Below, piece by piece: positions 20,549 to 30,967 of a stretch of 64,000 nucleotides of DNA. Below the pieces are notes generated by a model. The model searched no databases and was not told where the DNA came from. It was given only the letters and a program-made list of their open reading frames with translations. The stretch is from Pantoea sp. WMus005 (GTDB taxonomy: Bacteria; Pseudomonadota; Gammaproteobacteria; Enterobacterales; Enterobacteriaceae), in assembly GCF_013415305.1 (NCBI RefSeq), contig NZ_JACBXU010000004.1, positions 248,001 to 312,000 of the forward strand, given 5' to 3'. A program made the translations under genes and the position numbers. Positions within the stretch are counted from its first letter, which is position 1, and each line of letters begins with the position of its first letter.

Positions 20549-22015
20549 ATGAAAAAACTGCTCCCATTTTTTATTGGGCTGAGCCTGGGCGGTTTCAGCT
20601 TCGCCAGCCAGGCCGAAGACCTGCTTCAGGTTTACCAACAAGCACGTCTGAGCAACCCGGATCTGCGCAGCGCCGCTGCCGATCGCGATTCTGCTTTTGA
20701 GAAAATTAACGAAGCGCGTAGCCCATTATTACCCCAGCTCGGTCTGGGTGCAGACTACACCTACACCAACGGCTATCGTGACAGCAGCGGTCTCCATTCC
20801 AACACGACCAGCGGCTCGCTGCAATTAACCCAGACTATTTTCGACATGTCGAAATGGCGCGCGCTGACCCTTCAGGAAAAAGCCGCCGGTATCCAGGATG
20901 TGACCTATCAGGTAGCGCAGCAGGATTTGATTCTGAACACCGCGACCGCCTACTTCAACGTGCTGAAAGCGATTGATACGCTTTCTTACACCGAAGCGCA
21001 GAAACAGTCGATCTACCGTGAACTGGACCAGACGACTCAGCGCTTTAACGTAGGCCTGGTTGCCATTACTGACGTTCAGAACGCCCGGGCGCAATATGAC
21101 AGCGTGCTGGCTAACGAAGTGACCGCGCGTAACAATCTTGATAACAATGTTGAAACGCTGCGTCAGATCACTGGCATGGACTACATGTCGCTGGCTTCAC
21201 TGAGCATCGATCGTTTCAGAACCGATAAGCCCGACGCGGTGAGCGCCCTGCTCAAGCAGGCGGAAGCCCGTAACCTGTCACTGCTCTCTGCGCGTCTGAA
21301 CCAGGATTTAGCCCGCGAGCAGATCCGCTCCGCTGAAACTGGTCATATGCCGACGCTGGGTCTGACTGCCTCGACCGGCCTGTCAAACAGCAAATATGGC
21401 GGCAGCCGTGCGAACCAGAGCCAGGGTTCTACTGACTCCATTACCGGTTCTAACCAGGTTGGCCTCAGCTTCTCACTGCCACTCTATAGCGGCGGCAGCG
21501 TCACCTCTCAGGTGAAACAGGCGCAGTATAGCTTCGTCAGCGCCAGTGAATCGCTGGAAAGCGCACACCGCTCGGCAGTTCAGACGGTACGCTCATCGTT
21601 TAACAACGTGAATGCGTCTATCAGCAGTATCAACGCCTACAAACAGGCTGTGGTCTCTGCGCAAAGTTCTCTGGATGCGTCAGAAGCGGGCTATCAGGTC
21701 GGTACGCGTACCATCGTCGATGTGCTGGATGCGACGACCGTGCTCTACAATGCTAAGCAGCAACTCTCTGATGCGCGCTACAGTTACCTGATTAATCAGC
21801 TGAATATCAGCTATGCGCTGGGTACGCTCAATGAGCAGAGCCTGCAGAAACTGAACAGCCAGCTGGGTAAAGAGATCCCGACTTCACCGGAAACGGTGGC
21901 ACCGGAAAACGCACAACAGACTGCGCGTGTGGATAGTGGCCCGGCGGCAACCGGCTCTTCTGAGGCAGCGCGTCCTGCAGCTCGCCACAGCAGTGCTAAT
22001 CCTTTCGGTAATTAA
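20549..22015 (+). CDS. tolC: Outer membrane efflux channel TolC
   Basis: A 488-residue outer-membrane channel-tunnel trimer used by AcrAB and other tripartite efflux pumps and by type I secretion. It has a signal peptide of about 22 residues (ending FASQA, then EDLLQVYQQA) and two internally repeated outer membrane efflux domains; the sequence YSGGSVTSQVKQAQYSF marks the second. The C-terminal tail is Pro/Ala/Ser-rich. The second ATG, at 20549, is chosen because AAAAGGA lies seven bases upstream, too close to the ATG at 20543. A marbox lies upstream. ygiB and ygiC follow on the same strand. Confidence 0.97.
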   Translation: MKKLLPFFIGLSLGGFSFASQAEDLLQVYQQARLSNPDLRSAAADRDSAFEKINEARSPLLPQLGLGADYTYTNGYRDSSGLHSNTTSGSLQLTQTIFDMSKWRALTLQEKAAGIQDVTYQVAQQDLILNTATAYFNVLKAIDTLSYTEAQKQSIYRELDQTTQRFNVGLVAITDVQNARAQYDSVLANEVTARNNLDNNVETLRQITGMDYMSLASLSIDRFRTDKPDAVSALLKQAEARNLSLLSARLNQDLAREQIRSAETGHMPTLGLTASTGLSNSKYGGSRANQSQGSTDSITGSNQVGLSFSLPLYSGGSVTSQVKQAQYSFVSASESLESAHRSAVQTVRSSFNNVNASISSINAYKQAVVSAQSSLDASEAGYQVGTRTIVDVLDATTVLYNAKQQLSDARYSYLINQLNISYALGTLNEQSLQKLNSQLGKEIPTSPETVAPENAQQTARVDSGPAATGSSEAARPAARHSSANPFGN

Positions 22016-22157
22016 TCAGCGGGCGGGCTGCTTTGCGGCCCGTCTCTCTGTTGAACGTATAACTAAGTAAAGATCCCTGTTGTATCAGGCCTCCAGCTTC
22101 AATTTTACCCCCCCATCCCCTATTCTATGCGCTACCTTTGGGCACAGGATAATCATA

Positions 22158-22829
22158 ATGAAACGCACAAAATCTATTCGCTATGCCGCTTTTCGCAAGA
22201 GCTGGCAGGCACGCCATTTAACGCCCGTTGCTATCGCCGTATCGGCAGTATTTATGCTGGCTGGCTGCGAGCAGAACGATGAAACTGTTTCGATGTACCA
22301 GAACGCGGATGACTGTTCGAAAGCCAATCCGGGTCAGAGTGCACAATGTACTACCGCATTCAATGACGCCAAAAAAGAGGCAGAGCGCACCGCGCCAAAA
22401 TATGCCACCCGTGAAGATTGTGTTGCTGAATTTGGCGAAAACCAGTGTCAGCAGACACCGGCTCAGGCGGGCGTGGGCAACACCAATGCCGAATCGCAGC
22501 AGAGTGGCGGCAGCTTCTGGATGCCACTGATGGCCGGTTACATGATGGGCCGCATGATGGGCGGTGGTTCGGGCTTTGCGCAGCAACCGCTATTCTCACC
22601 GAAAAACGCCCGCAGCCCGGCCAATGGCCAGTTTGTTGATGCATCCGGCCGTAACTATGGTGCTGCCACCTCCGGCAAAACCATGACCGTGCCTAAAACG
22701 GCGATGGCACCAAAACCAGCGACCACCTCAACCATTACCCGTGGTGGCTTTGGTGAAACCGTCGCGAAACAGAACAGCATGCAGCGTAGCAGCGCCAGCG
22801 GCACATCCAGCCGCTCAATGGGAGGCTAA
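22158..22829 (+). CDS. ygiB: YgiB, DUF1190 lipoprotein-like protein
   Basis: A 223-residue DUF1190 protein. After [20 protein letters not shown] there is a hydrophobic segment ending in a lipobox-like VFMLAGCEQ, so Cys may be lipidated although the leader is unusually long. Cys pairs follow in [14 protein letters not shown] and [14 protein letters not shown]. Then comes a Met/Gly-rich hydrophobic stretch ([16 protein letters not shown]) and a Ser/Thr-rich tail. In E. coli ygiB lies between tolC and ygiC and is proposed to work with ygiC in the envelope. Start 22158 matches the E. coli N-terminus. Confidence 0.92.
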   Translation: MKRTKSIRYAAFRKSWQARHLTPVAIAVSAVFMLAGCEQNDETVSMYQNADDCSKANPGQSAQCTTAFNDAKKEAERTAPKYATREDCVAEFGENQCQQTPAQAGVGNTNAESQQSGGSFWMPLMAGYMMGRMMGGGSGFAQQPLFSPKNARSPANGQFVDASGRNYGAATSGKTMTVPKTAMAPKPATTSTITRGGFGETVAKQNSMQRSSASGTSSRSMGG

Positions 22830-22836
22830 CGCCCCA

Positions 22837-23997
22837 ATGGAACGCATTGCCATTTCAGAACGCCCAGGCTGGCGCGAAAAAGCCACCGAGTTCGGTTTTC
22901 GTTTTCACACCATGCATGGGGAACCCTACTGGTGTGAAGATGCTTATTACCAGTTCACGCTGGCGCAAATCGAGCATCTGGAAGATGTGACCGCAGAGTT
23001 GCATCAGATGTGCCTGCAGGTGGTGGAAAAAGTGGTTAACAGCGAAGCGCTGCTGACTAAATTCCGTATTCCTAAACACACCTGGGATTTCGTGCGCGAT
23101 TCATGGCATCAGCGTCAGCCGTCGCTTTACTCACGTCTCGATCTCGCCTGGGATGGCAAAGGCGATGTGAAGCTGCTGGAGAACAATGCCGATACGCCGA
23201 CCTCGCTGTATGAAGCAGCGTTTTTCCAGTGGCTGTGGCTGGAAGACCAGCTCAACGCCGGTCAACTCCCTGCTGGCAGCGATCAGTTTAATAGCCTGCA
23301 GGAAAAGCTGATTGAACGCTTTGCCGCGCTACATCAACAGCATGGCTTTAACTGGCTGCACTTTGCCTGCTGCCGTGACACCGACGAAGATCGTGGTACC
23401 GTACAATATCTTCAGGATTGCGCCACCGAAGCGGGTCTTCCGAGTGAATTTCTTTATATGGATGAGATTGGTCTGGGCGAAAAAGGGGAATTTACCGACG
23501 CTCAGGATCAGGTGATTAGCAACCTGTTCAAGCTCTATCCATGGGAGTTTATGCTGCGTGAGATGTTCTCTACCAAACTGGGTGATGCTGGCGTACGCTG
23601 GCTTGAACCGGCATGGAAAAGCATTATCTCCAATAAAGCCTTGCTGCCACTGCTGTGGGAAATGTTCCCGAATCACCCTAACCTGCTGCCTGCCTGGTTC
23701 GCCGAAGATGACGTTCCGCATCTGGACAAATATGTGGTGAAGCCGCTGTTTTCACGTGAAGGAGCCAACATCCGGATCGTCGAAAATGGTCAGGAGATTG
23801 CCCGTGTTGATGGGCCGTACGGTGAAGAGGGAATGATCGTCCAGCAGTTCCATCCGCTGCCTAAATTTGGCGACAGCTATACGCTGATCGGCAGCTGGCT
23901 GATTGACGATCAACCCGCCGGCATTGGCCTGCGTGAAGATCGCGATTTGATCACTCAGGATCTCTCCCGTTTTTATCCGCACGCTTTTATCGGCTAA
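22837..23997 (+). CDS. ygiC: YgiC, glutathionylspermidine synthase-like ATP-grasp ligase
   Basis: A 386-residue protein of the glutathionylspermidine synthase family, ATP-grasp fold, with the same length as E. coli YgiC. Recognisable parts are [12 protein letters not shown] near the N-terminus, [20 protein letters not shown] in the substrate region, and [13 protein letters not shown] in the ATP-grasp region. E. coli YgiC lacks the amidase half of Gss and does not make glutathionylspermidine; its true substrate, probably peptide-like, is not settled. Start 22837 lies seven bases after the ygiB stop with GGAGG in reach, so the two are coupled. Confidence 0.94.
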   Translation: MERIAISERPGWREKATEFGFRFHTMHGEPYWCEDAYYQFTLAQIEHLEDVTAELHQMCLQVVEKVVNSEALLTKFRIPKHTWDFVRDSWHQRQPSLYSRLDLAWDGKGDVKLLENNADTPTSLYEAAFFQWLWLEDQLNAGQLPAGSDQFNSLQEKLIERFAALHQQHGFNWLHFACCRDTDEDRGTVQYLQDCATEAGLPSEFLYMDEIGLGEKGEFTDAQDQVISNLFKLYPWEFMLREMFSTKLGDAGVRWLEPAWKSIISNKALLPLLWEMFPNHPNLLPAWFAEDDVPHLDKYVVKPLFSREGANIRIVENGQEIARVDGPYGEEGMIVQQFHPLPKFGDSYTLIGSWLIDDQPAGIGLREDRDLITQDLSRFYPHAFIG

Positions 23998-24005
23998 TGC
24001 ATCGT

Positions 24006-24038
24006 GAGAATACAGGCCAGCTTCTGGCCTGTATTCTC
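24006..24038. terminator. Long hairpin between converging ygiC and ygiD
   Basis: A perfect 15-base inverted repeat (arms 24006-24020 and 24024-24038, three-base loop) between converging genes. No T-tract follows on either strand, so it may be a weak bidirectional terminator or a transcript-stabilising hairpin. Confidence 0.6.
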
Positions 24039-24049
24039 TCAGCCTCGCC

Positions 24050-24835
24050 CTAACCAACCTGTACCGACAACATGCTGATGGCACCCATCTCCATGCCGTC
24101 AATCGGAATACTGATTGCCTCGTCTGGCTGACGTGCGCCAAGCACATAGAGCAGCGGCAGATAGTGTTCAGGTGTCGGGTTAGAGAGCGCTGCACCTGGA
24201 TGGTCCATAAAGTTAACCAGAGGATGAGAAGCGGCATCGCTCTGCACCGCCAGGTTATCGTGGACGAACTGTTCAAAACTGCTGGCCCAGGGATACACAT
24301 CGCTGTTGCCATCCCAGCGTACTTTACGCAGGTTATGGACCACGTTGCCGCTGGCGACAATCATCACACCCTGATCGCGCAGCGCAGCCAGTTTCTGGCC
24401 CATCTCAAAGTGCCATGCCGCAGGTTTGGTACCATCAATACTTAGCTGCACTACCGGAATATCGGCATCCGGATACATCTTAATCAGGACGCCCCAGGAA
24501 CCATGATCCAGTCCCCAATCATAATCCAGCCTGACTTCGACGGGTGCTAACTGCTCCACAAGCTGCTGCGCCAGTTCAGGCGATCCCGGAGCCGGATAGC
24601 GCGTATCAAACAGCGCCTGCGGAAAGCCGCCAAAATCATGAATGGTTTTTGGTTCTGCCATTGCTGTTACGGCGGTGCTACGCGTATACCAGTGCGCCGA
24701 AACCGCAATAATTGCGCGTGGACGTGGCAGAGTGTCGCCCGCATGACGCCACGCAGCGGTATAGCGGTTCTCTTCAAGGGCATTCATCGGGCTGCCATGA
24801 CCTAAAAACAGCGCTGGCATTCGTAACTGGCTCAT
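24050..24835 (-). CDS. ygiD: 4,5-DOPA dioxygenase extradiol YgiD
   Basis: A 261-residue class III extradiol dioxygenase (LigB fold). Metal-binding histidines are visible in LFLGHGSPMNAL, in VSAHWYTR, and in the later GNVVHNL and HPL segments. E. coli YgiD is a zinc enzyme that opens L-DOPA to betalamic-acid-type products; the physiological substrate is unclear. Length matches the family. zupT, between ygiD and ribB in E. coli, is absent. Confidence 0.93.
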   Translation of the reverse strand: MSQLRMPALFLGHGSPMNALEENRYTAAWRHAGDTLPRPRAIIAVSAHWYTRSTAVTAMAEPKTIHDFGGFPQALFDTRYPAPGSPELAQQLVEQLAPVEVRLDYDWGLDHGSWGVLIKMYPDADIPVVQLSIDGTKPAAWHFEMGQKLAALRDQGVMIVASGNVVHNLRKVRWDGNSDVYPWASSFEQFVHDNLAVQSDAASHPLVNFMDHPGAALSNPTPEHYLPLLYVLGARQPDEAISIPIDGMEMGAISMLSVQVG

Positions 24836-25062
24836 TCGTGATCCCCGGGATCGATTATTTGATAGCCACTACGATACGCGTATTGGCCGCTTTATCACGC
24901 TGATAAGCGTGATGGAGATCATCAGAAAATTTGAATGAAATTTAACGTGGCAGATTTAATGGGTGTTCAGGGATGAGTGGAAGCCAGAGTTCAGGTTGTG
25001 CCATTACGGTGCGGGGCGAAGAAAAACAGGCCCTGAAAAGAGCCTGTTTATCATCTGACAAA

Positions 25063-25719
25063 TTAGCTGGCGTGGCGCGTCTCGTGCGCGCGACGCCAGG
25101 CAATCAAATCTTCAATGGTCACTACCGGCATGTTGTGCTGGCGAGCGAAGGTAATCGCTTCTGGCGCATGGGCCATAGTGCCGTCGTCATTGGTCAGTTC
25201 GCACAGGACACCGGCAGGCTTAAAACCAGCCAGTGTCACTAAATCGATGGTCGCTTCAGTATGTCCGCCACGTGCTAACACGCCGCCTTCGCTGGCACGC
25301 AACGGAAAAACATGGCCAGGTCGATGCAGGTCGGCAGGTTTAGCATTGTCGGCAATGGCAGTACGGATAGTGGTGATACGGTCCTGCGCGGAAACGCCGG
25401 TGGTGACGCCTTCTGCGGCCTCAATAGTCACGGTAAAGCCGGTACCAAAGGAGCTGGTGTTGTTTTCCACCATCATGGGCAGGTCGAGCTGCTGGCGACG
25501 CGCTTCGGTCAGGCAGAGGCAGACAATGCCGCTGCCGTGACGAATAGTCAGCGCCATCTGTTCAACGGTCATGGTTTCTGCGGCGAAGATCATATCGCCT
25601 TCGTTTTCGCGATTTTCATCGTCGAGTACCATCACACCGCGTCCCTCACGCAGGGCGGCGATAGCACGTTCTACACGCTGTTCAGGCGTGCCAAATTCAG
25701 AAAGTAGCGTCTGATTCAT
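25063..25719 (-). CDS. ribB: 3,4-dihydroxy-2-butanone 4-phosphate synthase RibB
   Basis: A 218-residue enzyme that converts ribulose 5-phosphate to 3,4-dihydroxy-2-butanone 4-phosphate plus formate, giving the xylene-ring carbons of riboflavin. Signature motifs are [16 protein letters not shown] (acidic metal-binding loop), [20 protein letters not shown] and [10 protein letters not shown]. It is the single-domain form, without a GTP cyclohydrolase II fusion. It is controlled by the FMN riboswitch just upstream. Confidence 0.97.
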   Translation of the reverse strand: MNQTLLSEFGTPEQRVERAIAALREGRGVMVLDDENRENEGDMIFAAETMTVEQMALTIRHGSGIVCLCLTEARRQQLDLPMMVENNTSSFGTGFTVTIEAAEGVTTGVSAQDRITTIRTAIADNAKPADLHRPGHVFPLRASEGGVLARGGHTEATIDLVTLAGFKPAGVLCELTNDDGTMAHAPEAITFARQHNMPVVTIEDLIAWRRAHETRHAS

Positions 25720-25832
25720 GGTAATAAAAACCTTAAAATGTATGGGTTACCAGAATCAGGGCGTGCTTAGGAGTGACGTCAAAAAGACGTGGCAATAACG
25801 TGAAGCAGACACAATTGTCCGACAGATGTCGT

Positions 25833-25986
25833 TACCCTCTCCCATCCGGACTGTAACCGTCGGCCCCGGAATTACACCGGATCTGCTGACCTTTATCTCT
25901 CTTTTCATCAAGATAAAGCGCTCGCGGGCTTTCAGCCGAGGCTGATTTACCGCCGGTGGGGAATTGCGCCCCGCCCTGAGAATAAG
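25833..25986 (-). ncRNA. FMN riboswitch (RFN element) of ribB
   Basis: On the minus strand the sequence begins TTATTCTCAGGGCGGGG, continues AATTCCCCACCGGCGGTAAA, and includes CCGGTGTAATTCCGGGG, CGACGGTTACAGTCCGGATG and GGGAGAGGGTAACG. These are the conserved blocks of the RFN aptamer in order. The expression platform is the 110 bases before ribB and contains a small ACGTC/GACGT hairpin at 25776-25790. FMN binding is expected to reduce ribB expression. Confidence 0.96.
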
Positions 25987-26158
25987 CCTTTCAACTATAA
26001 CGCTGATCGTTTGAGGCGGCAATCATCAATAGCGCAATTGCTTTTGCATTTCCTGCGTTACCGATTTGAGGTTTATCCTTTTCATTTCTGGCATTACACT
26101 TAACACTTATTACGTTGGTAAACACGCTGACACAGCTCCCCGTAACCAGGAAATCATC

Positions 26159-26548
26159 ATGATCGACACGAAAAAAATTGAACAACTTGCCCGTCAGGTT
26201 CACGAAGCGATGCCTAAAGGTGTTCGTGAGTTTGGTGATGATGTCGAAAAGAAAATTCGTCAGGTTCTTCAGGCGCAGCTGACCCGTATGGATCTGGTCA
26301 ACCGTGAAGAGTTTGATGTGCAGACGCAGGTATTACTGCGGACGCGGGAGAAACTGGCGGCGCTGGAGCAACGTCTGGCCCAGCTGGAAAGCCAGGGATC
26401 ATCAGCCGGTACGCCACCGACTGCCGCTGCACCAGTCACTCCTGTTGCAGCAGCTACACCCTCTTCTGCAGTCGCGAGTTCACCAGCGGCTTCACCGGCA
26501 TCGGTTGCGGACGTGGTGAAACCTGTCGTGGACAACAAGCCAGAATAA
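26159..26548 (+). CDS. ubiK: Ubiquinone biosynthesis accessory factor UbiK, with long C-terminal tail
   Basis: A 129-residue coiled-coil protein. Residues 1-80 ([20 protein letters not shown] and [25 protein letters not shown]) match UbiK/YqiC, which forms a complex with UbiJ for aerobic ubiquinone synthesis and has membrane-fusogenic activity. E. coli UbiK has 96 residues. Here the segment after the coiled coil is a 45-residue tail of Ala, Pro, Thr, Ser and Val, probably unstructured. The ATG at 26159 is placed by homology; CCAGGAAATC precedes it. It converges with hldE; glgS and yqiJK, found here in E. coli, are missing. Confidence 0.92.
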   Translation: MIDTKKIEQLARQVHEAMPKGVREFGDDVEKKIRQVLQAQLTRMDLVNREEFDVQTQVLLRTREKLAALEQRLAQLESQGSSAGTPPTAAAPVTPVAAATPSSAVASSPAASPASVADVVKPVVDNKPE

Positions 26549-26553
26549 GCGCT

Positions 26554-26578
26554 TAAGCGGGAGCGCGGCTCCCGCTTA
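26554..26578. terminator. Hairpin between converging ubiK and hldE
   Basis: A perfect 11-base inverted repeat TAAGCGGGAGC / GCTCCCGCTTA with a three-base loop, lying six bases after ubiK and nine before the hldE stop. There is no long T-tract, so it is probably a weak bidirectional terminator. Confidence 0.6.
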
Positions 26579-26586
26579 CCTCTGCT

Positions 26587-28011
26587 TCAGCTACCGCGAA
26601 TGGTTTTGATAATGTTGGTGGTAGAGATACCATCTTCGAAGTTCAGCACCTGCACGTCACCGCCATTTGCCCAGACTTCTTTACTGCCCGCGATATCTTC
26701 TGGCTTATAATCGCCACCTTTGACCAGCAGGTCAGGCAGAATGCCCGCAATCAGCCGCTGCGGCGTATCCTCTTCAAATACCACCACCCAGTCGACCGCT
26801 TCCAGCGCGCCCAGCACGATCATCCGGTTTTCCTGCGGATTCACCGGACGACTTTCACCTTTCAGACGTTTAGTCGACGCATCGCTGTTTACCGCGACAA
26901 TCAGTCGATCACCGAGCTTGCGGGCGTTTGCCAGGTAGGAGACATGACCCGCATGCAGGATGTCGAAGACGCCGTTGGTCATCACCACTTTTTCGCCACG
27001 ACGGCGGGCCATCTCAACGGCGGCTTTTAACTGCGCTTCCGTCATGATGCCAAAACCCTGTTCCGGGCGGGCGTGAATCGCATTTTCCAGCTCAACGGTG
27101 CTGACGGTCGAGGTACCCAGTTTACCCACCACGACACCCGCCGCCGCATTAGCCAGGAAACAGGCTTCTTCCAGCGAGTCGCCAGCAGCCAGAGCGGCAG
27201 CCAGCACGCCGATCACCGTATCGCCTGCACCGGTCACGTCATAGACTTCCTGCGCCTGAGTCGGCAGATGCAGAGGCGCTTTGCCCGGCTGAAGCAGCGT
27301 CATGCCATTTTCTGAACGGGTCACCAGCAATGCAGAGAGATCAAAATCAGCGATCAGCTGCGTGCCGCGCGCCACGATCTCGTCTTCGTTTTTGCATTTG
27401 CCGACTACGGCTTCAAACTCTGAGAGATTCGGCGTCAGCAGCGTCGCGCCCCGGTAGCGCGTAAAATCGGTGCCTTTCGGATCGATTAATACCGGCACGC
27501 CTGCTTCGCGCGCCAGAGTAATCATGGTCTGGACGCTGGAGAGCGCGCCTTTGGCATAGTCGGACAGCACCAGCGCACCCGCTGCGGCCAGCGAATCACG
27601 CATTTTCTGGTGAATCGGCTCCGGATCAACCTGATCAAAGCCCTCTTCAAAATCGAGACGGATCAGCTGCTGATTGCGTGAAAGCACGCGCAGTTTGGTA
27701 ATGGTCGGATGGCTTTTGACTGCCACAAAATCACAATGAACGTTGACGTCTTTCAGCGTGTTACTCAACACGCGCGCCGCATCATCTTCACCGGTCAGGC
27801 CGATCAGGCGGGACGCGGCACCGAGTGCTGCAATGTTCATCGCCACGTTTGCTGCGCCGCCAGGGCGCTCTTCAACCGTGTCCACTTTCACCACCGGAAC
27901 CGGGGCTTCAGGGGAGATACGGCTGGTTGGGCCATACCAGTAACGATCCAACATTACATCGCCAACAACCAGCACTGAGGCTTGGCCGAACGCGGGCAGA
28001 GTCACTTTCAT
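26587..28011 (-). CDS. hldE: Bifunctional heptose kinase / adenylyltransferase HldE
   Basis: A 474-residue enzyme of ADP-L-glycero-D-manno-heptose synthesis for the LPS inner core. The N-terminal ribokinase-type domain (about 1-315) phosphorylates D-glycero-beta-D-manno-heptose 7-phosphate and shows [11 protein letters not shown] and the active-site GAGDTVIG. The C-terminal nucleotidyltransferase domain carries [16 protein letters not shown] with the HAGH motif and adds AMP. Start 28011 (MKVTLPAF) aligns with E. coli; the codon at 28032 was rejected. glnE lies 70 bases upstream on the same strand, as in E. coli. Confidence 0.97.
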   Translation of the reverse strand: MKVTLPAFGQASVLVVGDVMLDRYWYGPTSRISPEAPVPVVKVDTVEERPGGAANVAMNIAALGAASRLIGLTGEDDAARVLSNTLKDVNVHCDFVAVKSHPTITKLRVLSRNQQLIRLDFEEGFDQVDPEPIHQKMRDSLAAAGALVLSDYAKGALSSVQTMITLAREAGVPVLIDPKGTDFTRYRGATLLTPNLSEFEAVVGKCKNEDEIVARGTQLIADFDLSALLVTRSENGMTLLQPGKAPLHLPTQAQEVYDVTGAGDTVIGVLAAALAAGDSLEEACFLANAAAGVVVGKLGTSTVSTVELENAIHARPEQGFGIMTEAQLKAAVEMARRRGEKVVMTNGVFDILHAGHVSYLANARKLGDRLIVAVNSDASTKRLKGESRPVNPQENRMIVLGALEAVDWVVVFEEDTPQRLIAGILPDLLVKGGDYKPEDIAGSKEVWANGGDVQVLNFEDGISTTNIIKTIRGS

Positions 28012-28081
28012 TCCAGACACTCCAGACTGCATTAAAAATAGTGCGCGGATGATAGCACAGTTGCGATTTGTGCTATCAGCA

Positions 28082-30934
28082 TCACGCCAGGATAGACGCA
28101 GGCGTTATCAGCCAGCGCTGCCAGCTGTTCAGAACCGTCTGCCGCTCCGCTGCGTAAGCCTCGGGTTCAACGTGACCAGGCAGCTCCTGCAGGGCGCGAT
28201 GGTGCAATGCGTCGCGCAGCGTCACATATGCCTGCGTCAGTGCCTGCGCTTCATCAGCAGGCATTTTATGGTACTTCGCCATCAGCTCAAAAATACGCAC
28301 ATTGTCAGACCAGCGCGTCAGTTCAGGCTGTTCAGCGGCGTAGCGTAAGACAAGATATTGTGCGATGAATTCAATATCGGTGATGCCGCCCGCATCGGCT
28401 TTGATATCCCAGCGCCCTTTATGTTTGTTGCTGAGGTGAGCACGCATCTTTTCACGCATCTCACGCACTTCAGTTTGCAGCGCGTCTGCGGCTCGTGACA
28501 GCGACAGAATGGCCTGACGGATCACGTTGAAACGCTCGCCAAGCGCCGCCTCGCCAAACACCACCCGCGCCCGGACAAGCGCCTGATGCTCCCAGGTCCA
28601 GGCTTCACTGCGCTGATACTCTTCAAAGGCCTCAAACGTACTGACCAGCATGCCCGCCGCACCCGAAGGACGCAGCCGCGCATCGACTTCATAAAGAATG
28701 CCGGAAGAGGTACGGGTACTGAAGAGATGCATAATCCGCTGGGCCAGGCGCAGATAGAACTGACGGCCATCAATGCTGCGCTCCCCTTCTGTCACCGCGT
28801 CAGCCGGACAGTCATGCAGGAAGACTAAATCGAGGTCGGAACTGTAACCCAGCTCCCAGCCCCCCAGCTTGCCGTAGCCCAGCACCGCAAAGCCACGCTC
28901 ATGTTCATTACTCAGGTGAGAAGGACGACCATAACGTTGCACCATCATATTCCACGCCTGACGGACCACTGATTCGATAATCGCTTCCGCCAGCCAGGTG
29001 AGATGGTCGCTGACTTTCATCACAGGCAGCGTGCCAGCGATATCAGCAGCAGCAATGCGCAGATGCTGGGCCTGCTTAAACTGCCGTACCGCTTCCAGCT
29101 GCTGCTCTTCATCTTCAGTGGGGATGCGCAGCAGATACTGCCGCAGCTCATCACGATAGGCGTCAGTGGCAGTCGGCTGATAGAGCGTGGCGGGGTCGAG
29201 CAGTTCATCCAGCAATAAGGGGTGACGCGCCAGCTGGCTGGCTACCATCGGTGAGGCCGCACACAGACGAATCAGATGACGCAGGGCACCGTGATACTCG
29301 GTCAGCAACTCAAGATAGGTACTGCGTGTCAGCACGCCGATCAGCAGCGGTGTCAGGCGACTAAGCGTCACGGCCGCATCTTCACGCGGGCAGACTTCAC
29401 TCAGCAGACGTGGCATCAGCTGATCCAGTGCCTGACGGCCACGTGGACCGATAGTGCGTCGGTTAATATCCTGACGAAACGCTTCCAGTGACTGATGCAA
29501 TGTCAGTCGCTGATCGTCACTGAGCTGCGGTACCAGCGGCGCCAGTTCGCTATCTTCCAGCGGGTCCTGCCACAGCACCTGAAAATCTGCCAGCTCACGC
29601 TGATCGCCAATTTCAGGGGTATCTTCGCCAATCAGCTCGTCAAAGATGGCCCGCACCGCCGCCATCTGGCTGTCGAGCCGGGTCATCAGTTCAGCCCAGT
29701 CATAACAGTCCATTGCCCACGCAAGCCGGGCACGATGAAGTTCATCCTCTGGCAGCGTCTGAGTTTGCTCGTCACCCAGGCTTTGCAGCAGATTTTCCAG
29801 CCGCCGCAGGAACAGGTAGGCATCTCGCAGTGCATCAACCTGATCGGCTGGTAGCAGGGCCAGCGTTTTGATCGCCTCCAGTGTCGGCAGCAGTGATCGC
29901 AACTGCAGCGAGCGCTCACGCCCACCGCGGATCAGCTGAAAAACCTGCACGATAAACTCGGTTTCACGAATGCCGCCCGCGCCGAGTTTAATATTGTTCT
30001 TCAGCCCGCGCCGCCGCACTTCGCGGCTGATCATCCCTTTCATGTTACGCAGCGACTGAATCACGCTGAAGTCGATGTAGCGACGGTAGACGAATGGTCG
30101 CAGCATCTGTTGCAGCTCCAGGCTCCAGCGATCGTGGTCATCGACCATGAGTCGCGCCTTGACCATGGCGTAACGCTCCCAGTCGCGTCCCTGCTCCTGG
30201 TAGTAATCTTCCAGCGCGGCAAAGCTCATCACCAGCGGGCCACTGTCGCCAAACGGACGCAGTCGCATATCCACCCGATAGACAAAGCCATCCATGGTGG
30301 GTTGATCAAGCACTTTGATCAGCCGCTGCCCCATACGGGTAAAGAACTGGGCGTTGTCGAGCTCACGCCGTCCGCCGCGCGTGGTGCCGTTTTCCGGCCA
30401 GGCAAAAATCAGGTCGATATCAGAGGAGAAATTAAGTTCGCCGCCACCCAGCTTGCCCATACCCAGAATCAGTAGCGGCTGCGCGTCGCCGTCCGCATTA
30501 CAGGGCGTACCAAAATCGCGACAGCAATCCTGATAAACCCAGTCACGTGCCCGGCTGATCAGCACTTCAGCTAATACGCTGAGCTGCTGCAGGCTCTGTT
30601 CGGTCGTCGCGTGTTGCAGAGCCTGCATCCAGGCGACACGCACCAGCATACGGCGTCGAAACAGCCGCAGTTCGCGCATCAGGCTCGCTTCACTGTCGAC
30701 TGTGTCCAGCGCCTGATTCAGCCATGCAGCGTAGTGTTGCCACTCATCAGGCTGCGGCGGCTGGTCGAGCATCGACTGCCACCAGTCGGGATGTTGTTGC
30801 AGGTTTTCCAGCACAAAATCGCTGAAAGCCAGCCCGGCTACCTGCTCCGGACTGAGCGAAGCCAGCGGAACCCCAAGCTGTCGGGCGGCCGCTTCGGCCT
30901 GGTCGCGTAGCAACGCGGGAAGTGCTGACAACAT
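28082..30934 (-). CDS. glnE: Glutamine synthetase adenylyltransferase / deadenylase GlnE
   Basis: A 950-residue bifunctional enzyme that adenylylates (inactivates) and deadenylylates glutamine synthetase in response to PII and glutamine. Both nucleotidyltransferase domains are evident: the N-terminal adenylyl-removase site [17 protein letters not shown] at about residues 158-174 and the C-terminal adenylyltransferase site [17 protein letters not shown] near residue 700. GlnD-PII-treatment helical linkers separate them. Length is close to E. coli GlnE (946). Confidence 0.97.
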   Translation of the reverse strand: MLSALPALLRDQAEAAARQLGVPLASLSPEQVAGLAFSDFVLENLQQHPDWWQSMLDQPPQPDEWQHYAAWLNQALDTVDSEASLMRELRLFRRRMLVRVAWMQALQHATTEQSLQQLSVLAEVLISRARDWVYQDCCRDFGTPCNADGDAQPLLILGMGKLGGGELNFSSDIDLIFAWPENGTTRGGRRELDNAQFFTRMGQRLIKVLDQPTMDGFVYRVDMRLRPFGDSGPLVMSFAALEDYYQEQGRDWERYAMVKARLMVDDHDRWSLELQQMLRPFVYRRYIDFSVIQSLRNMKGMISREVRRRGLKNNIKLGAGGIRETEFIVQVFQLIRGGRERSLQLRSLLPTLEAIKTLALLPADQVDALRDAYLFLRRLENLLQSLGDEQTQTLPEDELHRARLAWAMDCYDWAELMTRLDSQMAAVRAIFDELIGEDTPEIGDQRELADFQVLWQDPLEDSELAPLVPQLSDDQRLTLHQSLEAFRQDINRRTIGPRGRQALDQLMPRLLSEVCPREDAAVTLSRLTPLLIGVLTRSTYLELLTEYHGALRHLIRLCAASPMVASQLARHPLLLDELLDPATLYQPTATDAYRDELRQYLLRIPTEDEEQQLEAVRQFKQAQHLRIAAADIAGTLPVMKVSDHLTWLAEAIIESVVRQAWNMMVQRYGRPSHLSNEHERGFAVLGYGKLGGWELGYSSDLDLVFLHDCPADAVTEGERSIDGRQFYLRLAQRIMHLFSTRTSSGILYEVDARLRPSGAAGMLVSTFEAFEEYQRSEAWTWEHQALVRARVVFGEAALGERFNVIRQAILSLSRAADALQTEVREMREKMRAHLSNKHKGRWDIKADAGGITDIEFIAQYLVLRYAAEQPELTRWSDNVRIFELMAKYHKMPADEAQALTQAYVTLRDALHHRALQELPGHVEPEAYAAERQTVLNSWQRWLITPASILA

Positions 30935-30967
30935 AACTCCCTCCTTGATGGCGTGACGGAATATCCG

